DNA from: Aquisalimonas sp.
GTDB taxonomy: Bacteria; Pseudomonadota; Gammaproteobacteria; Nitrococcales; Aquisalimonadaceae
Direction: 5' to 3'
Length of the DNA: 5,577 nt
Assembly: GCA_007127625.1 (NCBI GenBank)
Contig: SKYZ01000120.1
Span: 1 to 5,577, forward strand
The notes beneath the pieces were generated by a model, which was not told the origin of the DNA, made no database searches, and worked only from the letters and a program-made list of their open reading frames with translations. Shown one piece after another: positions 1 through 5,500 of the stretch. Made by a program: the position numbers and the translations under genes. Position 1 is the first letter of the stretch. Each line of letters opens with the position of its first letter.

Positions 1-1
1 G

Positions 2-724
2 GATGGCTGGGGCGTGCCCTTCTACGAGGGGCGTGGCGTGCGCCTGTTTCACGCCCCCGGTGCCAGCGCGTCCTCGCGTATCGCCGAGCTGGTGCAGACG
101 CATCCGATCAAGAGCGAGGCGGCGCTGTGTCACATCCGTCAGGCGAATGTGGGGCGCATATCACTGGAGAATACGCACCCCTTCATCAGGGAGCTCTGGG
201 GCCGCTACTGGACCTTCGCGCACAACGGTCAGTTGCACGGCTTCGTGCCCCGTTCCGGAGTGTACCGGCCGGTGGGTGAGACGGACAGCGAAGCGGTGTT
301 CTGCGATCTGCTCAACCGCATCCGGGAGACGTTCGACGCCGAAACGCCGGACCACCCGCTCGTCGACGCCACCGTGGAGGCGTGCCGGGACTATGCACGC
401 TACGGCGTGATCAACCTGCTGCTCAGCAATGGCGAGTGGGTGTTCACCTTCTGCACCACCCGCATGTGCGCCATCACCCGCCGCGCCCCGTTCGGGCCCG
501 CACGCCTGCGGGACGCCGACGTCACCGTGGACTTCGAGGCCGAAACGACTCCCGACGACATTGTCAGCGTCATCGTCACCGACCCGCTGACCAGCGACGA
601 ACGCTGGGACGCCTATCTGCCGGGCGAGTGGCGGCTGTGGCGCAAGGGCGAGGTGGTTGCCCGAGGACGTGAGCCCGTCCCCGCGCACCGCCATCCGGCC
701 GGCGGTGACAGCGCGGTGAGCTGA
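2..724 (+). CDS. yafJ: class II glutamine amidotransferase, YafJ family (5' end missing)
   Basis: The gene is cut by the left edge; the frame is open from base 2 and gives 240 residues before a TGA stop. It resembles E. coli YafJ (about 255 residues) along its whole length, so roughly 33 N-terminal residues are missing, including the Cys expected right after the initiator Met that is the nucleophile for glutamine hydrolysis in this family. Visible motifs, numbered from the first residue seen, are DGWG (1-4), HIRQANVG (44-51), ENTHPF (56-61), AHNGQL (73-78, with the Asn-Gly of the glutaminase site), GETDSE (92-97) and PGEWRLW (207-213). The protein has no signal peptide or membrane segment in the part seen and should be cytosolic. 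The acceptor of the released ammonia is unknown for this family. The GTG at base 14 is internal, because conserved sequence continues upstream of it. The stop abuts the start of the DUF2062 gene, so the two are probably co-transcribed. Confidence 0.93.
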   Translation, partial: DGWGVPFYEGRGVRLFHAPGASASSRIAELVQTHPIKSEAALCHIRQANVGRISLENTHPFIRELWGRYWTFAHNGQLHGFVPRSGVYRPVGETDSEAVFCDLLNRIRETFDAETPDHPLVDATVEACRDYARYGVINLLLSNGEWVFTFCTTRMCAITRRAPFGPARLRDADVTVDFEAETTPDDIVSVIVTDPLTSDERWDAYLPGEWRLWRKGEVVARGREPVPAHRHPAGGDSAVS

Positions 725-1270
725 ATGAAACCGGCAGGATCCAGTCGCAGTCAGGGTGGTTTCCTGGAACGCTTCCGCGGCCGGCAGCGGGAGTTCAGCC
801 GCCAGGGTCGGGAATGGTTGCGCCGCTATCCCCGGGTGCAACGGTTGCTCGAGGCCACGGGCTGCCTCAAGGGCGGTGCCGAGGCCATGGCCCGGGGGGT
901 GGCGGTGGGCCTGTTCATCGGGTTGACGCCCACGGTGGGATTCCAGACCCCCTTGATGATCCTCGGGTGCTTGCTCACCCGCGGTAATTTCCTCACCGCC
1001 TTCATGGTCTCCTGGGTCAGTAACCCGTTTACCATGGGGCCGTTGTATTGGGGGTTCCATGCCGTGGGGCAGGGTATGTTCGGGATCCTGCCGTTGCAGC
1101 CCGGTGAGGCATCGGCTTGGGTGCTGCGAGGCCCCGGTGACGAAATGCTCTTCACCGTCGTGGGCAGTCTGCTGGTCGCCCTGCCCGCGGCGCTGATCGG
1201 TTACCTGGTATCGCACCGCCTTTCGGTGGTGCTCGCCGCACGCCGAAGGCGCCGCGGCGTCGCCGGCTAG
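725..1270 (+). CDS. DUF2062 domain membrane protein
   Basis: The 181-residue protein matches the DUF2062 family, small inner-membrane proteins of unknown function common in Proteobacteria. The N-terminal 50 residues are basic and hydrophilic. The domain core then shows the small-residue run ARGVAVGLFIGLTPTVGFQ (56-74) entering a first membrane segment (about 57-84), a second segment with the typical SNPFT motif (99-103, about 88-115), and a third near 142-171. The protein ends in a run of arginines (173-177), which by the positive-inside rule places the C-terminus in the cytoplasm. The ATG at 725 follows directly on the TGA of the amidotransferase gene, and GGTGAG (715-720) can serve as ribosome binding site, so translational coupling is likely. 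The stop lies in a CTAG shared with the convergent modC gene. Family assignment is firm; no biochemical role can be given from sequence. Confidence 0.9.
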   Translation: MKPAGSSRSQGGFLERFRGRQREFSRQGREWLRRYPRVQRLLEATGCLKGGAEAMARGVAVGLFIGLTPTVGFQTPLMILGCLLTRGNFLTAFMVSWVSNPFTMGPLYWGFHAVGQGMFGILPLQPGEASAWVLRGPGDEMLFTVVGSLLVALPAALIGYLVSHRLSVVLAARRRRRGVAG

Positions 1271-2382
1271 TCTCGAGCGGTGTCCGCCTCCGACAGCGGC
1301 GTCATGACGTGAATGCCGCTGCTCAGCAGTGAGACCCGTGCTTCGGCACCGGGTTCCAGGCCGTTGCGGCGTGCCGCGTGGGTCGACACCGACAGCCGGA
1401 TATTGGCCGTGGTGGCGTGGCAGTGCAGGGTCACCGACGTCTGCGCCCCGAGCACCACGCACTCGGTGACCGTGCCGTGCACCGGGTTTTCCCGCTCACC
1501 GCGGGAGGGACGTCCGCGGCGATGGAGGAGGATGTCCGAGTCCGGCACGTACCAGTGCACCCGGGCGCCCTGGGGCATGCCGCTGGGCCGTCCCAGCTCC
1601 AGTTCCAGCTCGCCCCAGGCCAGCCGCTCGCCCTCCGGTCGCCGGATGATGGTGCCGGTGAACACATTGTGTCGCCCGAGCAGCCGCGCGACATGTGGGG
1701 TCGACGGATGCCGGAACAGGCGCTCCGGCGTCTCCGTCTGCAGGCTGGTGCCCTCGTGCAGCACACAGATGCGATCCCCCAGTGCCGTGGCTTCCTGGAG
1801 GTCGTGGGTCACCAGGATCATGGGGATCTCGATTTGCTGCCGCAGCAGCGCCAACTCCCGCTGCAGACGCTCCCGGGTCATCATGTCCACTGCGGAGAAG
1901 GGCTCGTCCAGCAGCAGAACATTGGGATCCCGGGCCAGGGCGCGGGCGACGGCGACACGCTGCTGCTGCCCGCCGGAAAGCTCCCGCGGGAAGCGCTGTT
2001 CCAGGCCGTCCAGGCGGACACGGGCGAGTAACTGATGCGCCCGCTCCCGGCGCCCCTGGATCGGCCCCGACTCCATGGCGAGCAGGAGATTGTCCAGGGC
2101 GGTGAGGTGGGGGAACAGTGCATAGTCCTGGAACACCATGCCCACTCTGCGCTGCTGCGGTGGCATATGGATGCGGCGGCTGCTGTCCAGCCAGGTGAGG
2201 TTGCCGCACCGGACCAGGCCCCGGGCCTGCCGGTGAAGCCCGGCAATGGCGCGCAGCACGGTGGTCTTGCCGCTGCCCGAGGGCCCCACCAGGGCCAGCA
2301 CCTCCCGGGGGGCGACCTGGAAACTGGTCTGCAGGGGGATCGGCGCCCTGGCGCGGAGTTGGACGGTGAGGCTAGCGGACAC
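1267..2382 (-). CDS. modC: molybdate ABC transporter ATP-binding protein ModC
   Basis: This is the ATPase that powers molybdate (possibly tungstate) import, working as a dimer on the cytoplasmic face of ModB. With the chosen start it has 371 residues, slightly longer than the usual 350-360. The ATPase domain carries Walker A GPSGSGKT (33-40), Q-loop FQDYALFPH (84-92), the signature LSGGQQQR (135-142), Walker B VLLLDEP (155-161) and the H-loop VTHD (191-194). All catalytic residues are present. The region around residues 300-360 looks like the Mop/TOBE-type domain (with VTECVVLGAQTSVTL) that binds oxyanion in ModC and related importers. The frame stays open to 2565, but that extension is antisense-like low-quality sequence inside modB. 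The GTG at 2382 is preferred because GGGGGAG lies 8 bases upstream; the GTG at 2388 is only 2 bases from it. The gene overlaps modB by 11 bases. A sulfate, polyamine or iron ATPase is possible from this protein alone; the ModB neighbour decides the call. Confidence 0.9.
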   Translation of the reverse strand: MSASLTVQLRARAPIPLQTSFQVAPREVLALVGPSGSGKTTVLRAIAGLHRQARGLVRCGNLTWLDSSRRIHMPPQQRRVGMVFQDYALFPHLTALDNLLLAMESGPIQGRRERAHQLLARVRLDGLEQRFPRELSGGQQQRVAVARALARDPNVLLLDEPFSAVDMMTRERLQRELALLRQQIEIPMILVTHDLQEATALGDRICVLHEGTSLQTETPERLFRHPSTPHVARLLGRHNVFTGTIIRRPEGERLAWGELELELGRPSGMPQGARVHWYVPDSDILLHRRGRPSRGERENPVHGTVTECVVLGAQTSVTLHCHATTANIRLSVSTHAARRNGLEPGAEARVSLLSSGIHVMTPLSEADTARD

Positions 2383-3043
2383 CGACACTTCTCCCCCGGC
2401 CGGCGAGACCGTAGACCAGGCCGATGGCCATGAACGAGACCACCAGCAATAAAAGCGACATGGCGCCGGCGGCCTCGTCATCGAAGGCCTGGACGCGGTC
2501 GTAGATGGCGATGGCCACGGTCTTGGTCTCGCCGTCGATGGCCCCGCCCACCATGAGCACCACACCGAACTCGCCGATGGTGTGTACGAAGGTCAGCACG
2601 AACGCGGAGATCAGCCCGGGCCAGACCAGGGGAACTTCAACGCGCAGGAAGGTGCGCCAGGGCGATAGCCCCGAGCACCAGGCGGCCTCGCGCAGATGCC
2701 CCGGCACCGTTTCGAAGGCCCGCTGCACGGGCTGGATGGCAAAAGGCAGGTTGAAGACCACCGAGGCAAGCACGATCCCTGCAAAGGAGAAGTTCAGGCC
2801 CTCGCCTGTCAGGGCGTGCCATAACTGACCGACGGGCATGTCGGTGCTGAAGCTTACCAGCAGATAATACCCGAGCACCGTGGGGGGCAGTACCAGGGGC
2901 AGCGCAATGAAGGCCTCGATGAAGCCGCGTCCCCGGAACCGGTGGGTGGCCAGCCACCGGCCGACGATGATGCCAATGGGCAGGAGGATTGCCGTCGTCC
3001 ACCCGGCCAGCTCCAGCGAAAGGCGAAACGCGGTCCAGTCCAC
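2372..3043 (-). CDS. modB: molybdate ABC transporter permease ModB
   Basis: The 223-residue protein is the membrane channel of the molybdate importer and has the usual ModB length. About five hydrophobic segments are visible (near 10-30, 44-65, 85-107, 138-160 and 195-214). Family-typical sequence includes IALPLVLPPTVLGYYLL (46-62), the cytoplasmic EAA loop starting at EAA (119-121) with the conserved Gly at 125, through which ModC docks, and HTIGEFGVVLMVGG (154-167) followed by GETKTVAIAIYD (171-182). These last two are strong ModB signatures that separate it from sulfate and polyamine permeases. The start is GTG at 3043; a TAG two codons upstream in frame rules out any longer version. The ribosome binding site is weak (AGGGG about 9 bases before the GTG, partly inside a small inverted repeat). 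It overlaps modC, so the pair form one unit. No modA gene lies upstream, which is unusual. Confidence 0.93.
   Translation of the reverse strand: MDWTAFRLSLELAGWTTAILLPIGIIVGRWLATHRFRGRGFIEAFIALPLVLPPTVLGYYLLVSFSTDMPVGQLWHALTGEGLNFSFAGIVLASVVFNLPFAIQPVQRAFETVPGHLREAAWCSGLSPWRTFLRVEVPLVWPGLISAFVLTFVHTIGEFGVVLMVGGAIDGETKTVAIAIYDRVQAFDDEAAGAMSLLLLVVSFMAIGLVYGLAGRGRSVGVR
2391..2397 (-). promoter_or_regulatory. ribosome binding site of modC
   Basis: On the - strand the bases read GGGGGAG, within the last codons of modB. The GGAG core ends 8 bases before the GTG at 2382 and only 2 bases before the GTG at 2388, which decides the start in favour of 2382. Confidence 0.6.
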
Positions 3044-3056
3044 GGGCTACCGGCCC
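3044..3056 (-). promoter_or_regulatory. small inverted repeat touching the modB start
   Basis: GGGC (3044-3047) and GCCC (3053-3056) can pair around a 5-base loop directly against the GTG start of modB. In the mRNA this would cover part of the only purine-rich ribosome binding candidate. The stem has only 4 base pairs, and such repeats arise often by chance in DNA this rich in G and C. Confidence 0.25.
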
Positions 3057-3144
3057 CTGCGTGGGGACGTGAGCTCGGGACCTGCGGTCCAGGTGCTCCT
3101 GTCGCATTTCAACAACGTCCGTGCTCCCCCGTGGCCATGGTAGC

Positions 3145-3174
3145 GGCGGGATACGGCAGCGGCCGAATCCCGCC
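3145..3174 (-). promoter_or_regulatory. strong GC-rich inverted repeat in the modBC leader
   Basis: GGCGGGAT (3145-3152) pairs perfectly with ATCCCGCC (3167-3174). Inside it, after one A/A mismatch on each side, CGGC (3154-3157) pairs with GCCG (3162-3165) around a 4-base loop. Twelve pairs in 30 bases make this the best hairpin in the window. It lies 62 bases after the stop of the 124-residue gene and 101 bases before the modB start, in DNA with no gene. It has no T-run on the modB strand, so it is not a classical intrinsic terminator. It may end or attenuate transcription with a protein factor, stabilise an mRNA end, or be part of a structured leader for modBC. Confidence 0.5.
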
Positions 3175-3235
3175 CACATTTGATCCGGAGCCCGGGGGGC
3201 AACGCAAGTGCTGGACTGGAGTTTTCCCGCGCTGG

Positions 3236-3610
3236 CTACCGTGGTGGCCAGCGTACCGCCACCAGGTCTGCCCGCAGACTGCAGTCCACCGCCTTGCGAT
3301 GTGCGGCAACGGCGTCCGGGAAGCGTAGCGGGGCGCCGTCCTCGTGGGCGAGGTAGTACCAGGGCGTGGCGCCATCGCCGCAGCCACGGAGCCAGACCAG
3401 ATAGCCGCCGTAGCCATCGCCGTTGGGTGCGATCTGTCCGTCGGCGATGGCGCCGCGCTCGCTCAGTACCCGTGCCCGGGATGGCGGACAGGGCTGGGCC
3501 GATTCCGGCAGCCGCGTGATCCGGCGGGTCATCGGCTCGGGGCGTCCGGCAACGGGCGGAAACACGACGAACTCATCCTGCGTGAGATCAATGTGATTGG
3601 CCTTTTCCAT
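3236..3610 (-). CDS. hypothetical protein, 124 residues
   Basis: I do not recognise this protein. The ATG at 3610 is chosen because a very good ribosome binding site, GGAGGAG, lies 8 bases upstream; the frame stays open further but without such a signal. The product is soluble, without signal peptide or membrane segment. An acidic, hydrophobic N-terminus (residues 1-20, with DLTQDEFVVFPPV) leads into a proline- and arginine-rich middle (22-52). The C-terminal half looks like a small folded unit rich in aromatics and glycine: GDGYGGYLVWLRGCGDG (64-80), PWYYLAHEDG (83-92) and LRFPDAVAAHRKAVD (95-109), which resembles a beta-sheet followed by a helix. Three Cys (41, 77, 110) are spread out and do not form an obvious metal site. 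The gene stands alone, 192 bases before modB and 231 bases after the antiporter gene, on the same strand as both. Codon use matches its neighbours. It is probably a real gene of unknown function. Confidence 0.72.
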   Translation of the reverse strand: MEKANHIDLTQDEFVVFPPVAGRPEPMTRRITRLPESAQPCPPSRARVLSERGAIADGQIAPNGDGYGGYLVWLRGCGDGATPWYYLAHEDGAPLRFPDAVAAHRKAVDCSLRADLVAVRWPPR

Positions 3611-3618
3611 GGGATCTT

Positions 3619-3625
3619 CTCCTCC
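3619..3625 (-). promoter_or_regulatory. ribosome binding site of the 124-residue gene
   Basis: On the - strand the bases read GGAGGAG, ending 8 bases before the ATG at 3610. It is the strongest ribosome binding site in the window and decides both the start and the reality of this otherwise unrecognised gene. Confidence 0.7.
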
Positions 3626-3747
3626 ATAACGGCTTGGGATGGTATCGCTCGTCCTGGTGCGCGTCCGACCGGTCCGCATGGATGGCCGGTGGTTCGGTGT
3701 AAAAACGGCACCGGTTTCGCCCTTTCGTTTTTATTGGCGACACCCTG

Positions 3748-3775
3748 AATATGGGGCGATCTTGCAGAACTTGAA
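3748..3775 (-). promoter_or_regulatory. possible promoter for the 124-residue gene
   Basis: In the most AT-rich part of the window, the - strand has TTCAAG (3775-3770) and CATATT (3753-3748) separated by 16 bases, matching the sigma-70 -35 and -10 elements at 3 of 6 and 4 of 6 positions. Transcription from it would leave a leader of about 130 bases before the ATG at 3610. The match is weak; the position in the only AT-rich gap is the main support. Confidence 0.22.
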
Positions 3776-3791
3776 TACCACATTGGTGGTA
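3776..3791. promoter_or_regulatory. perfect 6-base inverted repeat, possible operator
   Basis: TACCAC (3776-3781) and GTGGTA (3786-3791) form a perfect inverted repeat with a 4-base centre. It lies just upstream of the possible -35 element of the 124-residue gene and 51 bases past the end of the antiporter gene. Size and spacing suit a dimeric repressor or activator site. It is not followed by a T-run, so it does not look like a terminator. I cannot assign a regulator. Confidence 0.25.
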
Positions 3792-3841
3792 GTCATTACT
3801 TGATCTGTCTCAATCGGGAAAAAGCCTATCCGAAAAGCATG

Positions 3842-5500
3842 TTATCCGTATGACAGCATGAACCAGGGCAGCGCCAGGAGTAGAGCCAGCAGTGCGACGC
3901 CGGTCCAGACGATGTCGGGTTCGGCGGACAGCCGACGGGGGGTAATGTCCCGAATGCGTTGCTGAATGGTCGGCATGGAGGGAGGCCGGGCGGACTGCAT
4001 GGCCCGTACTGCCCAGCCGGCCACCGTGGCGCTTGCCTGTTCCGCGGGGATGACCAGATCGCCTTCCGGTAGCACCGGTCGATCTGCCCACCAGCGTGCC
4101 GCGGCCACGGCGATGGCCAGCCCCGACACGCCTGGCCAGACCGCATCCAGCAGACTCCCGGCCTGGAACGCGTACGCCAGGTGCCCCGGGGCGGCGACCA
4201 GCCAGGGCAGCACCAGGCCCAGGGTAATCAGTCCCACCCAGGCGAGCAGGGCGTCGGCAGCCATCGCCCCCTTTGGCACCTGGCCTCGTGGCCAGGCCAG
4301 GGCGAGGAAGCGGAGCAATAGCAGCGTCGTGGTCACGCTGGTCAGGGTAATGATCAGGGGCAGCGGGTCCGGTGCGACGCCCTTCAGTGCGGCCTTGGCA
4401 ATCAGCCCGGAGGTCATGGGAGCGCCGATGATGGCCAGGACAGGCAGCAACGTGATGAGCCCTGCGCGGCGACCCACCGCTTTCAGGTGATCCATGGCGA
4501 GGAACAGGGCTCCCTTTGCCAGGGCGTGGTGAATGGCGAATACCGTGATGGCCGGGATGGCCACCGCCGGTGGCACGTGTCCCGCCACCAGCAGCCCCAC
4601 CGGAATGGCCAGCAGTCCCATCTGGCTCACGGTGGAATACGCCAGCACCGTCTTGGCGCGAGCCTGGAAACAGCCGACAAGCGCGGCGCCGAACGCTCCG
4701 GCGATGCCGGCAATCACCAGGGCATTGCCGGGGGTTGCCAATTCGGGCAGGCCCGCCGGGACGAAACGCAGCCATCCCAGCAGGCCGGCCTTGACGATGA
4801 TGCCGGAGAGCACAGCGCTGGCCGGCACCGGCGCAGCGGGGTGTGCCAGTGGCAGCCATACGTGCAGCGGCACCACCCCCATCTTCACGGCAAAGCCCGC
4901 CAGCAGAAGACTGCCCACCAGTGCCGGCTGGTCCAGGTAGTCGTAGGCGGAGACGATGGCGTCGGTGTGGGGATTGCCCACCCGTGCCGCCAGCAGAAAC
5001 AGGCCTGCCAGTAGCAGGCCTTCACCGAAGATGGCCAGAATCAGGTAGATTCTGCCCGCCCGGCGCGCTTCGTCGGTCTCGTTATGGGTGACCAGGCCGT
5101 AGGCGGCAAAGGTCATGACCGCGAACGCCAGGTAGAACGAAGCAGCGTCCAGCGCGACAATGACTCCCAGGTTGCCGGACAGCGTCAGCAGGAAGCAGAT
5201 GGCGAAGCGCGGGCCCCGCGTGGCATTGGCGAAGAGATGGCGGGCGGCCAGCGCGGCGGCGCCCCAGAGGGCCACCGCGGCGGCGAGCAGTGCCCGGGAC
5301 AGGGGGTCCAGGCCCAGCGCGGTGCCCAGCAGCAGCCACTCCATGTCCAGTGGGGTGGCCCCGAAGACGGCCAGTGTGGCTCCGATCAGGACGGTGACCA
5401 TGACGCCGGCAACCACCGCGCGTTCAGGCAGACGGCTGCTCAGTGCGGCCAGAGCCGTCAGCGCGGGGACACCAGGGAGCAAGGCCAGCAGCAGAGTCAT
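3842..5500 (-). CDS. proton/cation antiporter subunit of the NuoL/NuoM/HyfB/MrpD family
   Basis: The 552-residue inner-membrane protein has about 14-16 hydrophobic segments and belongs to the antiporter-like subunits shared by complex I, group 4 hydrogenases and Mrp Na+/H+ antiporters. Diagnostic sequence includes VKMGVVPLHVWLPLAHPAAP (205-224), holding the helix-7 Lys (206), then SAVLSGIIVKAG (228-239) with Lys 237. Further on are FAIHHALAKGALFL (321-334) and GAPMTSGLIAKAALKG (359-374) with Lys 369. The LSG and AHPAAP variants point to the HyfB/MrpD side of the family, not NuoL. The helix-5 Glu usual in the family is replaced by Ala 127, and a Glu sits at 160 in the next helix. A hydrophilic stretch (471-527) precedes one last membrane segment (530-549). 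The ATG at 5500 has AGGAG 8 bases upstream and overlaps the stop of the preceding gene as ATGA, showing operon membership. The exact complex (Mrp-type antiporter, hydrogenase-like or other) depends on genes outside the window. Confidence 0.87.
   Translation of the reverse strand: MTLLLALLPGVPALTALAALSSRLPERAVVAGVMVTVLIGATLAVFGATPLDMEWLLLGTALGLDPLSRALLAAAVALWGAAALAARHLFANATRGPRFAICFLLTLSGNLGVIVALDAASFYLAFAVMTFAAYGLVTHNETDEARRAGRIYLILAIFGEGLLLAGLFLLAARVGNPHTDAIVSAYDYLDQPALVGSLLLAGFAVKMGVVPLHVWLPLAHPAAPVPASAVLSGIIVKAGLLGWLRFVPAGLPELATPGNALVIAGIAGAFGAALVGCFQARAKTVLAYSTVSQMGLLAIPVGLLVAGHVPPAVAIPAITVFAIHHALAKGALFLAMDHLKAVGRRAGLITLLPVLAIIGAPMTSGLIAKAALKGVAPDPLPLIITLTSVTTTLLLLRFLALAWPRGQVPKGAMAADALLAWVGLITLGLVLPWLVAAPGHLAYAFQAGSLLDAVWPGVSGLAIAVAAARWWADRPVLPEGDLVIPAEQASATVAGWAVRAMQSARPPSMPTIQQRIRDITPRRLSAEPDIVWTGVALLALLLALPWFMLSYG

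Noticed and set aside
161..1462. Open frame of 433 codons on the - strand across the amidotransferase and DUF2062 genes
   Set aside because: It lies antisense to two genes with clear family matches, is full of Pro, Arg, Gly and His as expected for an antisense shadow in GC-rich DNA, and matches no protein I know.
2383..2565. Longer N-terminus for ModC, reading from 2565
   Set aside because: The added 61 residues are Trp-, Pro- and Ser-rich shadow of the modB frame, lie wholly inside modB, and ModC homologues start near the chosen GTG with its own ribosome binding site.
3044..3235. Possible remnant of modA between the 124-residue gene and modB
   Set aside because: None of the - strand frames gives anything resembling a ModA segment; the frame that crosses this gap continues as a shadow of modB.
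3695..3713. Hairpin CGGTG/CACCG with A/T-rich loop as terminator of the antiporter operon
   Set aside because: The stem has only 5 pairs, the T-run on the - strand is in the loop and not after the stem, and it lies about 130 bases past the stop codon next to the next gene's leader.
3668..3715. Two ACCGGT palindromes 42 bases apart (3668-3673 and 3710-3715) upstream of the 124-residue gene
   Set aside because: The spacing is close to four helical turns, but 6-base GC-rich palindromes are expected by chance here and nothing else supports an operator pair.
3611..3748. Small + strand gene in the gap upstream of the 124-residue gene
   Set aside because: The + strand frame there runs on from a shadow of the 124-residue gene, has no ribosome binding site at a sensible start and no recognisable domain.
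3810..4859. Open frame of 349 codons on the - strand inside the antiporter gene
   Set aside because: It is out of frame with the antiporter gene, has shadow-like composition, and shows no family motif.
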